A stretch of DNA of 64,000 nucleotides from Haemonchus contortus (taxonomy: Eukaryota > Nematoda > Chromadorea > Rhabditida > Trichostrongylidae). The position numbers and the translations under genes were made by a program. A model generated the notes under the pieces. It had not been told where the DNA came from and made no database searches. It saw nothing but the letters and a program-made list of their open reading frames with translations. The stretch spans positions 174,001 through 238,000 of the forward strand of contig LS997567.1 in assembly GCA_000469685.2 (NCBI GenBank), in the 5' to 3' direction. Below are positions 42,110-53,108 of the stretch, in pieces (within the stretch, counting starts at the first letter, position 1; every line of letters starts with the position of its first letter).

Positions 42110-43865
42110 AAACGAAAACCGGCTATTCAGTACTCGCCGTAAGAGCTCGAAAACTCACGCGAATGCGGCGAACTCGCGTCTTTTCCGTCTTTTCTCCATA
42201 ATCGGTTCGGAGTAGAGAAATCTAGAAAGTGAGACTTCCATTGATTTCAGCTCGTCGAGTTCTATAAAATGATGCCTTAAGGTGTTTAAAACGCTTCACA
42301 TTGGATTGCGCCATGCACTTAAGATCCATCCGAAAAGTAATTGCGTGTACATGGGGTGCACGCTTTAGTGCTTGTAGGAACTGATTGGTCCTTAAAGATG
42401 ATGTGTATAGAATTCGCTTTGGACTGCGCCACGTACTCAACTTTGCGCAGTACAATGTGAAAATGATTGATTGGTTTTATTCAGTCCCCATCGTTCTTTT
42501 TTTGGTTTGGAGGCTCTAGATAATTGCATCTACGGTCTCTGCACTCAACACTCTTCCTTGCAGGTTCCATTGAGAATTTGACAACAATTTACAGCAAAAT
42601 AACGGAGTCGATTTTTTTGACATTTTCCAAACTTTGGAGGGATTTTTCTCCCAGATCTGAAAAGGTGGCATTGAGGCACTGTACAAGCGTAGACAACTCT
42701 TTGTTTTCTGCATTTGTGCACCTTATCATAGATCAAAAGGTCTCTCTTGGTATGGCCCATAACTTCGAACTTCGTCAGGCCCAAATAAAAAACTATGTTT
42801 TAGTCCTTTTCTTGCCCTTTTTGCAGCCAAGTTGTACACAGTTAGATTTCTTATGAAAAATGCTATTGAACGATATATGGGTCAACCCGTGATGAAATTC
42901 TCCCTTTTTAACCATTCACTGCCCTATACCTGTCTGCCCTATACCCGGGGCGGTTTCTTGCTGGGCGTGTTTGGATGCGCACGTGGCCGGGTACTGTAGT
43001 GGCGCAGGGTATGGATGGCGGACTTGAAAAACTGCTTCGCATGGTTATGAAGGGAGGTTTTCATCACGCGTTGACCCATATATGTATCATTAGATAGCAC
43101 TTTTCACGAAGAATCTAACAGTATAAAAACTTGTTGCAAAAAGTTCAACGGCAAAGGAAAAAACAATTTTGTGATTTAGGCGTGACGAAAAGCGAAGTTC
43201 GGAGACGTACCCAGGGAAAATGTTGATCATTGATAAGGCGTACCATGACAGCGTCGCAGTATACAAAGAGTAGTTTACGATAGTAGAGTGCCTTGCTGCC
43301 GCCTCTTCAGATTCCGGAGAAAAGATTCTCTAAAATTTGGAAAATGTCAAAAAAATCGGCTCCGTTATTTTGCTGTAAATTATTGTCATATTCTTAATGA
43401 GACCTGTAAGAAGGAGTGTTGAGTGCGGAGACCGTAGATGCAGTTATCTACAGACTCCAAACCAAAAAAAGAACAATGGAGACTGAATAAAACCAATCAA
43501 TCATTTTCACACTGTACTGAGTAAAGTTGAGTGCGGTGCGCAGTCCAAAGCGAATTCAAAACACATCATCTTCAAGGACTAATCAGTCCCTACAAACACT
43601 AAAGCGTGCACCCCATGTATACGCAATTACTTTTCGGATGGAACCCAAGTGCATGGCGCAATGGAACTCAAGTGCATGGCCCAATCCAGAATGAAGCGTT
43701 TCAAACAGTTTAGGGTATCATCTTGAAGAGCTCGACGAGCTGAATCCAACGGTGTTCTCGCCTTCAATATTACTCTACTCTCAACCGATTTATGATGAAA
43801 AGACGAAAAAGACGCGAGTTCGCCTAATTTGCGTGAATTTTCGCGTTCTCATGTCGAGTACTATA
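42110..43865. mobile_element. 1.75-kb foldback element with ~850-bp arms
   Basis: The left arm, read inward, pairs with the right arm read outward: GACGCGAGTTCGCC, GCGTGCACCCCATGTA, CAATCAATCATTTTCACA, TATTTTGCTGTAAATT and GGGTCAACNCGTGATGAAA all occur inverted. The arms are well conserved outside (42165-42660 / 43316-43810) and diverged inside. The centre lies near 42980. Terminal motifs and target duplication could not be defined. Confidence 0.75.
42545..42784 (-). pseudogene. possible FLYWCH-like zinc-finger fragment in the foldback arm
   Basis: A 79-codon frame contains FEVMGHTKRDLLIYDKVHKC and then YACTVPQC, resembling the F...LL..D...Y...W-x-C-x4-C layout of FLYWCH fingers that often accompany MULE transposases. 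The inverted copy on the right arm (about 43190-43290) has decayed. The histidines downstream are not where expected, so this is tentative. Confidence 0.3.
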
Positions 43866-43984
43866 CGTAAGCACACGCCTGAAGCATTTCTTATTTCAAA
43901 AGTGAGTGGTTATTCGCGCCTGTATGTCTATCTGTCGTCTGTGGGAGACAGGCAATTGTATCGGTTTCAAGTGATCGATTCGCC

Positions 43985-44140
43985 GCACGCGGCTGTTGCG
44001 GACCATTTATTACGGCGATATGTGATTATTATTTTAGGCATGATTCTACTGTCAACTCTCTTGTTCCCATTTTTCTTACTTGCCGCTGCATTCTGTTACA
44101 TTCGTTCGCGCGAGGTGTTCCTCTCCCTGCAACGCGACAA
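43985..44140 (+). repeat. Rep-A fragment
   Basis: Its translation HLLRRYVIIILGMILL...CYIRSRE parallels the minus-strand translation of 5350-5490 (LIRRYYSS...IIILCIILL...CYIPSRA), so this is the same repeat. The 162-codon open frame at 43752-44240 spans the foldback end and this fragment and is not a gene. Confidence 0.55.
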
Positions 44141-44715
44141 TTTCGATCCAACTGCACCACAATCGTCGTCTGTCGTTTTTTCAAGAAATTCGGTATTACT
44201 TCAAGAAGCACCTAAAGGGGTCGGGTCAAGTTTCGGATAAGTGGAGCATAGGGGAGATCGACAGAGCATTTGTGAGCTTAGCAGATGTCCGCCCACGGGG
44301 TGTGAGATATGCACCGGAGGGACGGTACCAAAGGCAAAACTTCATGATTTGAAATTTTCGGCCTGAGTTGGCGCTCGAAGCCGTGCTCATGCTTCCCGAC
44401 ACCTGCTTTTCATCCCCTGCACTACCGAATCCCCTCTCGTCTTTCCCTTCCTGAAAGTCTAAAGTCGCATCTAATTATACTGCGACGAAATAGTAGCAGT
44501 AAACGAGCGCCTCAAGTTGACGCTTCTTGGTTCAATATCAGAACAATTAAATCAGTGGGTAAATGTGAGGAACAGGTCAAAGAATAGAACTGAGGGGTCA
44601 CTTACTGTAGGTAGAGCTCTCACTTCTGGGTGTTAATTTTCACACTAATTCATAATTCGGTTCCATCAAGACCAAGAAAATCCATGTAAGGCGTGCCAAA
44701 AAAGCCAGAAACAAG

Positions 44716-44764
44716 CGATGGCCCCTATCGCAGGCGATGTTTTCGCCTGCGATAGGGGCTATCG
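44716..44764. repeat. perfect 17-bp hairpin with 5-nt loop
   Basis: 44721-44737 pairs exactly with 44743-44759 and extends four more pairs after one mismatch. The stem sequence GCCCCTATCGCA recurs partly at 54462. Possibly a miniature foldback. Confidence 0.8.
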
Positions 44765-44902
44765 GAAGTACAAAGCTCTCATGAGAATTTTGTATTGTTG
44801 AAAATTGCTCTTAAAATCGTAAAAATGAGTTATAGATTATTGAAAGGAGGATGGCCAAATCTCTAAAGTAAGCAGGGCCTGCATCTAATGGGGGACGGTA
44901 CT

Positions 44903-45142
44903 TTCGTGCGATTCAAGCTGCGCGCGGCAAATTGCGCGGTGAAGTTCGTGGCCTTCCGAACGCCCCTGGCACCTATTATTGGGGCACAAACTTGAAGTAG
45001 AGTAGATTAGTATGGTCGGCTAATCCTAATAATCTACTTTACTGCGAATTTGAGCCCCAATAATAGGCGCTAAATTCGTCAGAATAGCTATGAATTTCGC
45101 CGCGCAATTTGCCGCGCGCAGCTCGAATCGCACGAATGTACA
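44903..45142. repeat. palindromic MITE
   Basis: CGTGCGATTCAAGCTGCGCG opens the left end and its near-inverse closes the right. GCGCGGCAAATTGCGCGG, TATTATTGGGGC and GTAGATTA are also inverted about a centre near 45020. A decayed relative lies at 890-1115. Confidence 0.85.
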
Positions 45143-45722
45143 CACACCCGCATCTAATAGGTGGAGCGAAGGAGAGATGAAAAGTCCATAGCATAGCTGT
45201 GCTCAAAAACGTTCCTTGTTGTCATGCGAGCGTTAGCGTGCTTTAGCCCAATGGTCATGGAAATGTAATGTGACTACGCTTCAGAGCAAGAATTTTAATC
45301 GGCCCTCATAATATCAACTAAGTAATGAGGAACAGATAATTCGAGCATATTGAGGTCGGGGAATCATGGGAAGAATCTTCATGAATCCTGGATGAATTGG
45401 CTAATAGGGATGAATAACCAATTGAATATTACATTAGGGATAGCTCAAAAGCTTCCGTAAAGTACGTTGGAAAAATTCTTGAGTTTTCTCCATCCCCGAA
45501 CATCCTAAGAACAATTAAGGGAAAGCCAAGATATTTGGTATTCTGTTCACCAGTACACTTTTAGCATAATAATTCATCAACTCCTAAAAAGTCATATGTA
45601 AATAGTAGAGAAATTCCTTATCGGCTAGAATTTGCAATTGAAATTAATCAGTCCATTGGCGACCGCGCTTTTCGAGCGTGTCTGCCGTATGGGACTGAGT
45701 GCGCTTCTTGCGGGCTGTTGCT

Positions 45723-46612
45723 GTGGGCCCCCGGCGGGCCACACCGTCCCAGGAGCAACCTAATTTCTCGCCACCCATTCTTTGAGTTATAGTTCTATTA
45801 AAATGTCACAGAAGAAGTAATAATTCAACAACAACACATACGTGTTACGATGAGGATGACTTAGCAGTTCTTTTGTAACTTTAATGGAACTATATCTCAA
45901 AGAGTTTGTCACAAAACTAAATCCACTGTTACTTTGTTAGGCTCTACAGGAAATAGGGAACCGCTCAACTCATATCTAAACCTTTGTGGCTTGTGAGATA
46001 AAGATCCAACTAAATATAATAGAACTTTGTCTAGACACGAGGGATGAATTTTGTCCATCTTTGATCGATCGATTAGAGGCAGGTAACATTGTTATTATAA
46101 ACTTTGTAGGATTCTCACTAGAAAGTGTTTTTTGCAAGCATCTCTCTCCAATAACAATTTTCGAATTGGATTCAAAGTTCGGAAGAGAGCCGGAGAAGAT
46201 GCACTATTTACTACATGACACATCATAAGAAATAGGTCGTGCTTATAAATCATGCCAAAAATGCCATCAAAATGCTTCAAGTGCCACGAAAATTCAGTTT
46301 TGCGTATTTTCCCGAACTACTACGTGCGGTATGTGTGAATGACCAATCGATAATTTTGCTCCTTTTAATACTTTCCTTACACAAACTTTTGTTTTTTATC
46401 AGAACTTCAATTGGAAGTAAGTGATTCATGGACCATAACGTCTCAAGGTTCTCCAAAAGGGCTGTGAATCTAGCTGATAGTTGAAAGCGTCAAAAAATAT
46501 AAAAAGGTCCAATAAATGGGGTAAATATTACCGTGGCCCGCCGGCGGGCCACGCGGTCTCAGGAGCACGATATGGTGTGACCGGCCGGTGGGTCACGCGG
46601 TCGTCAATGGGT
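45723..46612 (+). repeat. region bounded by GC-rich direct repeats
   Basis: GGCCC-CCGGCGGGCCAC followed by GTC-CAGGAGCA occurs at 45726-45757 and 46535-46566. A decayed third copy (CCGGCCGGTGGGTCACGCGG) lies at 46581-46600. The interval is AT-rich, with open frames at 45986-46228 and 46239-46424 that match nothing I recognise. Each GC block is itself nearly palindromic. Confidence 0.6.
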
Positions 46613-46619
46613 CAAGGTA

Positions 46620-47565
46620 TGAAAAAGATTAAGGTATGAAAAATCTAGGCAATGAAATTCTTGAAGATGCAATTGGATACAGTCGTGGCTGCAATGATGG
46701 TTCACTTAAACAATATCCGAATAAAGAATCCGGATATATTATAACGGGTGATATAAGTTTTGTGAAAGGAAATGAATCAAAATCTATTATTGCATAAGGG
46801 ACAGTTTACAGAATAAACAAGGGTATCACAAGTCCTTCATCTATTCTGTAAGTTGTTCCTTTTTCCATAATAGAGAAGAAAGTAAAGGTATATCTGCGTG
46901 GACATGATGATGAAGACTATTGCGTTTCCCAGGAACGACCATAGAATGGATAATTATCGGATAAATCTATGTTCTTGAAAGCATCCATATTCCTGCTATT
47001 ATAAAGTTGTTGAACCAGAGCTAATAAAGTTTAGCTTAGCCAGTGAAAGAGAGTTTTGCTCCTAGAGAAATGTTGAACAAAATCAAAATATCTTTAGATA
47101 AGGTATGAACCAACTATAAATTGTAAATATCAACTTTATTTGAGCATTGTAACGAAGGAAATGGGCATTGAATACAATGTAATCAATAAAACATGCCCTG
47201 ATTAGGCTATCAATACTTTCTCTCAGTGCTATAATAATAATTCACTGATACTGAAACACAAATTTCTTTGTGTTCGCAAAAAGCTTGAAGTGGCTCCGGA
47301 GGCAGGTCTCCGACTATTTATGCTATTCCGAAGATACATGGATTCTGACAAATTTAGATTTATCACTGGAGCTCACAACTGCAATGTTAAACCATTAGCT
47401 CAAGAATCACACACTATTTTCACGTTAGTAAAGAAAACTTTATCTATCACTACAAGTAATAGGAAATTGAAACAACTGTTAGAATATATTGGTCTATATC
47501 TTTTACATATGACAGTCTTTAGCCATATATTGCTGATTTTACTGATATGTTTACAAAATTACTGA
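46620..47565 (+). pseudogene. Penelope-like reverse transcriptase fragment
   Basis: 47315-47400 encodes, across one frameshift, YAIPKIH then DSDKFRFITGAHNCNVKPLA. The 'PKIHK...RFITG' pairing is typical of Penelope-like RTs. The stretch before it (46640-46790) gives RGCNDGSLKQYPNKESGY in an open frame that I cannot assign. No YADD or GIY-YIG domain was found. Confidence 0.5.
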
Positions 47566-47639
47566 GGGCTTCTGCGTTTTTGGAAATAATATTTATGAAC
47601 AGGTAAAAAGTGTTCGACATTGAGGCAGCTCCACTCCTC

Positions 47640-48800
47640 TTCTGACAGATCTGAGTCATCCAGTGATACAATATACTGAGTTGTCCGAAAAGTCTCTGCC
47701 GATTTTTGAGTCATCTTTGAGTAGAAATTTCTAGAAGAACACATCCATCCACCCAACAACATATCTTCCATTCTGTTCAGTAATGGTTCACCATCTTCCT
47801 GTAGGTTTTATTATCCCGTTTCCATAAAAGTTTCTAAACTTACGATCGAATAGCCCTCTCAGGTGCTCTTCGCGATCCTCCAGAGGACTAAACGATTTTC
47901 CACTCGAAGTAATCTGCAGAAATCTGCACAAGTAGTAGTCCGATGGTGCTATATCTGCACTAGATGGAAGGCATGGTAAGACATCTCACCTAAGCTCCAG
48001 CAATTTTTGATGAGTTGTTAAAAAAATACGTGATATCTGGAGCTATCCTGTTGAAAGACAATGACCTTACGATTTGCCAATTCTGGGCGCTTCTGGTCTG
48101 CCGCTGCATTCATATTGTCCAGCCGAGTTCAGCACCTTTCCGAAGTTATCATTTGATTATGCGGCAACAGCTCATAATCGATGCTTCCCTTTCAATCCCA
48201 CCAGCAACACAGCATAATCGTTCGCATCTGGATTTTGACTTTCGGAGTGGTTTGCTAGAGCTCACTGGGCAGGCTTCACGATCGTCCAAGTTCCACGAGT
48301 CGTGTACGACCTATTTCTCATCCTCCGTTTCCATGCGTTCCAAAATAGGTCATTTTTGCTTTGTTTGAGAAACAAGTCGCGCACAGAGGCGCGGACCATC
48401 ACAATACGCTCGCTCACTTCTTTAGGTACCCAAACATCGGGCGCTTAACAAAGCCATTTCCCAGCAAATGGTCATGTATGGTTACTTTCGGAACACCAAG
48501 TCATTGTCCCATTTCACAAGTAGTGGTAGGCCGGATCGTTTCGATTAACATTTTGACTACGTCGTTTTCAACTGATGATAGGCTCCTGAGCGTTGACGAC
48601 TTTCTAGGGTGAATACACCCTGTTTGAGTTTTGCAAACCACTCACGCACTGTACCTCCTTCAGAGCATTGTCTATTAAAACGTTACAAATCTTCTCACGG
48701 CTTGAGTCGCACCCTTGAACTTGCAGTAGAAATAAGCTTCAGATGCCGGAAATGCATGCGACGGTGCTCATTCTTCACACGAGTTCAATACAAAAAGACT
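47640..48800 (-). pseudogene. mariner transposase, heavily degraded
   Basis: Minus-strand fragments in the right order: GWFAKLKQGVFTLESRQRSG (N-terminal HTH end, about 48650-48590), LGVPKVTIHDHLLGNGFVKR (second HTH, about 48505-48450), IDYELLPHNQMI (about 48185), QKRPELANRKVIVFQQDSSR (second aspartate, about 48100-48045). The C-terminal block is scrambled. Multiple frameshifts and stops. Confidence 0.75.
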
Positions 48801-48824
48801 TCAAAAAGTCTCAACAGAATTCAA

Positions 48825-49063
48825 ACATGGATATAGAGGAGGAATTAGCCTTCCAGAAAATATATAACGTTATAAGGTTAGAGACTCGATCTTTTGCACA
48901 ACAGTCGATAAACCCAGGGAAACGGCGGAAATTTTCCGGATTATCCAATATTTACTCGGAAGATCCAAGGTTAATCAGAAACAGACTATGGTATTTATCC
49001 CATAGAGATGTGTTCATGGACGGTTTACCAATAGTACATAATTTAAATCGAATCAGATGTTAA
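48825..49063 (+). CDS. unassigned short open frame
   Basis: About 79 codons from ATG (MDIEEELAFQKIYNVIRLE to NRIRC-stop) with protein-like composition and no repeats. I do not recognise it. No splice signals or partner exons were found, and it sits between transposon remnants, so a fragment of an unknown element is as likely as a gene. Confidence 0.25.
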
Positions 49064-49366
49064 AGATCAGTTCTCTTTGAATGTATAGCAATACACTTGC
49101 TGTGCAAACAACCACAGTTCAACTGAAGACGAGAGAGCAGCGCCTGCGATGCTTCGGGCACCAGGGAAGGATCCCAAGTCGAAGTGGTCATATGAAATGA
49201 GACCTACACTGCTAGACGTGTTTTTGAATGCTGAGTTTGAATCTGCTTTCCAAAATTGCCGAGCGTTTCTCTGAACAGAGTTATGAAGGTGGTTTCAGGA
49301 AGCTTAACATGAGAAAAATTACATGGATGTTCCTAACAAATTACATGGATGTTCCTCAGCTCTCAA

Positions 49367-49435
49367 CGGCGGCTTGGTGGAGTGGTAAACGTGATGCTTT
49401 GTAGGCGATAGGCTAGGGATCGGGTTTCTTGGGGG
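49367..49435 (+). other. tRNA-like (SINE-type) sequence, left arm
   Basis: GGCGGCTTGGTGGAGTGGTA resembles a tRNA 5' acceptor plus A box. GGGATCGGGTTT about 45 bases later resembles a decayed B box. The 3' acceptor half does not pair, so it is not a working tRNA. Confidence 0.45.
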
Positions 49436-50418
49436 ACAGAATGTTTGCATTGTATAGAATTTTTCCCCTAAGGACTAGAAAATACTCTTATGATGAGATT
49501 ATCACGTTTTATGACCTATTAATGCCTTTACTGATACTTCCTACTACCTGTAGGAGTGGGAGATTCCTCCGCGAGCAAAATTTAGAGGTCCGGGAGGGAA
49601 AATGCATATGATGAGCAATGATTATGCTAGAGTGGGTGTTGATGCTAGATTGGGTGCGATGGTGCATAACAGCTCCGGACTCACCAACACCGGCGCTAGT
49701 GATAGTGGAGTCGAAGACCAGAAATCTATTCAGTGCACCTTAGATCCACAAAATCAGGTGAAGGGATTGACACCCTGCTCGAGGCTACCGCGAGGCTAAT
49801 GCTGCCCGATGAAAGCTCATTTCTCATTTCCTTTTAAAAATATGGTTAAAGGCACCACCTCATATGAAATAGCTCATAATCTCAACATTTGCGTGTACAC
49901 ACGAGACCCCATTCCTCGCTCACTGTCGCTTGTCCACTTTCAGTTCTGTCCGGCTAGATTTAGGAAATTTCTCATATATTCATGGTATGCTGCCGGCTAC
50001 TTATGCACTCACCCGGATTCAGGGATAACTGCACAATTCAGGATTCAGGGATGACTACATTTTGGGATTCAGGGATGACTACATAATTCTGTTGTCTTTC
50101 TGATTTGGGGTTAGTAAGAGTAAAGCAATGAACTGTGACGAGTTCTTTTTCATCCGTTGCTCCCATCGTGAGAAGCTTCTTTGTTTCAAGCATTTCGTGC
50201 TAGAGGTTCACATCTGTTTATTCTGTTCATCACAAGTGACAAAAGTTATCCTACTGTGAATATAGAGTGCATGGGGATGCGAGTAAACCTGAAGTATTAC
50301 TTTAAGTGGGTGAATATCAGTTAAAGCATTAAAAGGTCATAAAACGTGATCACACCATACGAGTATTTTCTAGTCCTTAAAGGAAAAATTCTATGTAATG
50401 CACAAATCCCGCTCACCA

Positions 50419-50480
50419 CTAAACCCGAACCCTAGCATGTCGCCCATAAAGCGTCACGCTTACCACTACACCAAGCCGCC
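50419..50480 (-). other. tRNA-like (SINE-type) sequence, right arm
   Basis: The minus strand reads GGCGGCTTGGTGTAGTGGTA (A box TGGTGTAGTGG) and then GGGTTCGGGTTT (B box GGTTCGxxxCC-like), a better preserved version of the left copy. Again there is no matching 3' acceptor stem. Confidence 0.5.
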
Positions 50481-50694
50481 GTTGAGAGCTGAAGAACATC
50501 CATGTAATTTAAGTTTCCTCATGTTAAGCTTTCTGAAACCACTCTCATAACTCCGTTCAGAGAAACGCTTGGCAAATTTGGGAAGCAGATTTGAACTTAG
50601 CATCCGAAAACACGTCTAGCAGTGTATTTCTCATTTCGAATGGCCACTTCAACTTGGATCCTTCCCTGGTAAGAAAACTACAGAGCCGTCCGTT

Positions 50695-50880
50695 AAGGGA
50701 AGCAATGGAGCCCGAGGCACAAGGTAAGCGACCACGAGGAGCCTCAGCGAAGAGATTGCGGGACGTGATCAAGAAGGACCTCGTCGAAGCCAAGGTGACG
50801 ACAGAAGACGTCGTGGATAGAACGAAATAGAGACGCTGACAAGAACAGCGGACCCTGCGACGGCGCGGGTTTAACGCTAG
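50695..50880 (+). pseudogene. RTE-type ORF2 C-terminal fragment
   Basis: EAQGKRPRGASAKRLRDVIK, KDLVEAKVTTEDVVDRTK matches the C-terminal tail of RTE ORF2 (GKRPRGxPxxRWxDVVxKDL...DRxxWR). The family matches 24640-24760, but this is a different copy. Confidence 0.7.
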
Positions 50881-51004
50881 GAAGAAGAAGAATAGCAACG
50901 CACTTCAACTCATAAAAAAACACACCCGAGGGAGAGAAATATGAGAGAACTAGCCAACTATTTGGACTGCAAGTAGAATCCTACATACTACAAAGCGCTT
51001 CGTC

Positions 51005-51055
51005 TGTCGTCTGTCGTTCTGTCGTTCTGTCTTCTGTCGTCTGTCGTCTGTCGTT
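51005..51055. repeat. CTGTCGT short tandem array
   Basis: About seven imperfect units of TCTGTCGT/TTCTGTCG. Confidence 0.8.
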
Positions 51056-51099
51056 ATGTATGTCTGCCACAAAATTCCTTAGCTCCTTTAGATCTGCCT

Positions 51100-51700
51100 G
51101 GAGAGTCCGAGTCAAGCGTGGGATGGGTGGGCCATGTCTCGAGGAGTGCAAAGTACACATCAGCTTGGCGGAGCCCTACCCTCAGTGGACGTGACGTGCA
51201 TAGAAATGAGCTGTGCTGAGGACCATGATTTCAAATTCAGCCACAAGACGGCTTCAAAACTAGGGTTCAAAGGTGGCTAGAGGTGCGCATTGGCAAGTCA
51301 GATCGAACTGGGGAGACCCATCCCCCGATGGGTGGGGCGTTCTTCAAAAGTGCAATGCTTTATGAAAGAATTTTGGAAAATCATAACTTCTGTCCCCGTG
51401 GACCTAGAGAGTTCAAAGTTGGAAGGAGTATAGGCGGCAGGACGGGAACACTCATGCTGGGCGGCAGGACCGGACCTCGTCCGCAGTGGGCCAGTGGGCG
51501 AGGTTTGAGTGGAAATTCATAACTCCTGCTCCCGTGGATCTAGAGCGCTCAAATTTGATGGGTGGTGCAGGTGAGGAGGCCTCTTCAACACGGGAAGGAG
51601 GTGAGCCCGGTGTCAGCCAGACGAGCCGATAAAGGACTATAGTGAAAATCAGCTCATGTGGCTCCGTCCCCCATGGCTAGAGCCCCTAGCGCACGCGATA
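51100..51700 (+). repeat. Rep-B copy, partly duplicated
   Basis: It contains AATCATAACTTCTGTCCCCG, then GTGGACCTAGAGAGTTCAAA, and about 130 bp later AATTCATAACTCCTGCTCCC, GTGGATCTAGAGCGCTCAAA. The same block is at 37780. GAAGGAGGTGAGCCCGGTGT parallels 38200. Confidence 0.7.
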
Positions 51701-51849
51701 GTGTGCGTAGCTGCCTGGTATATTAATATATCTGATGATAAAATAAGTACCAAACTACTCACAAAGCAAACTGATGATTTCAGCTTCAATGTCATCAGAT
51801 TTTCTCAATATGATACCAATATTCCTAACACCAATACTCCTTCGCTATA

Positions 51850-52671
51850 TACACAGAAGTTCGAATGAATCTTTCTTATAGTGATGCGCCACAGATTCTC
51901 CATCGGGTTCAGATCGAGACCGCAATCTGACTTTGCCAGAATTTCGATATTTTGGGAATGGAACCAGCCTTTCGTGGAATGGCTAACGTGGATCGCAACA
52001 TTATCCCTTTGAAAAATGTAGTTAGGACCACTTCGCGGCTCAGAAATGACACCAGGTGCCTTTGAAAGAGTTCTTGGTAGTCGTTGGAGTCCATTTTGGG
52101 GGTCGCGGAAACAATCTCCAGCACTACATCGTTGCAGAAGGCACCATGTAGACATCATTGCAGAAGGCACCCTGTCCCATGACACTTCCTCCATAATTGC
52201 GGCGGCTAGAGTTGAACGGCTCTTTTCGTAAGTCACGCCAGTAGCGTTGTAACCATCACAACCGTCCAAATTAAAATTCTTTTCATCGAAAAATAGGGCC
52301 GGGAAGAGAATATTTAACTCTATGACTGACCAGTAAAACAGACTGACTTTCGTCCAATCTCTCCTAAAATTCAACTTCCCCAATTCAAGTCGTGTTTTTC
52401 TGTGCTGGTCAGTAGCCTCGGAGCCCTCTTCATTGCTGCCCTGACAAAGTTGCTGCTCCTTTTCACGGCTCTCCGTACAGTAGTTTACGACATCGAGACA
52501 CCCAACTCCAATAAAACTTGGTTCAACGACAAGGGACTGTTCTATATAGCTGTCAGAAATCTCTCGCTTCGCAGTTAGCTTGCGCTGGCTTCCTGTCCGC
52601 GTGGGGGCATTCTCTCCTATACAGATCCCTCCAAGTGAAAAATCTGGTGCACTCGGTTTCGAAACCTTCAT
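51850..52671 (-). pseudogene. Tc3-like transposase, N-terminally truncated
   Basis: Within a 288-codon open frame (51805-52671) I see LFFDEKNFNLDGCDGYN (first catalytic aspartate block), FQRDNVAIHVSHSTKGWF (second aspartate) and GLDLNPMENLWRITIRKIH (third acidic residue, PMEN). The first ~100 residues of the frame are not transposase-like, and the HTH domains are missing. Terminal repeats were not found. Confidence 0.8.
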
Positions 52672-52766
52672 ACTGTCGGGGTTGATCTTGTATTTGTGAA
52701 GCGAAGGAATATCAAAAATCTCTGTAAATGTTTATATGAAAGTTTAGGGAACCAAAGCACGGGTAA

Positions 52767-53057
52767 GCTGCTTTCATAGTCCGCCCGCCGGCCGGCCGGC
52801 CGGCGGACTATGAAAGTGCCTGGCGAGACAGTGCTAGGGGGAGGAGGGAGGCAGACGGTCGGCCGAAGGGTTGAAAACAAAGAAGAATAAGATCAACAAC
52901 GAAACAACCAGGGGCTTGTACAAATGATTTTTGATCTTGTTTCTCTTTGTTTACAGCCCTTCGAAGGGGCTGACCGACAGTCTGCCTCCCTCCTCCCCCT
53001 AGCACTGCGTCGCCTGGTACGCCAGCCGGCCGGCCGACCGGCGAACTTGAAAGCAGC
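52767..53057. repeat. GC-rich foldback MITE
   Basis: The ends GCTGCTTTCA...TTGAAAGCAGC are inverted. The arms share GGGGGAGGAGGGAGGCAGAC and its inverse around a centre near 52912. The left end carries an extra perfect hairpin (52771-52785 with 52802-52816) around GGCCGGCCGGCC. It is 291 bp and lies between two Tc elements. Confidence 0.85.
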
Positions 53058-53108
53058 CTATAAGAGTTATTGAAGTTGATGAATCTAATGGTGGTGCCAA
53101 AAAGGTAT

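Larger units (their letters stand above)
49160..50670. repeat. inverted pair of ~380-bp repeats carrying tRNA-like sequences
   Basis: Left arm 49160-49546 and right arm about 50295-50670 match in inverse orientation (ACCAGGGAAGGATCC, CACTGCTAGACGTGTTTT, TCTCTGAACAGAG, TAGTCCTTA). The spacer is about 750 bp and holds no recognised feature. Each arm contains a tRNA-like segment. Confidence 0.8.

Noticed and set aside
43752..44240. 162-codon open frame with a membrane-like segment
   Set aside because: It crosses from the foldback element into a Rep-A fragment, and the membrane-like part recurs in the Rep-A copy at 5.4 kb.
51805..52671. The full 288-codon frame as an intact gene
   Set aside because: Only the C-terminal two thirds resemble a Tc3-type transposase, the DNA-binding domains are missing, and the frame runs on past the normal C-terminus.
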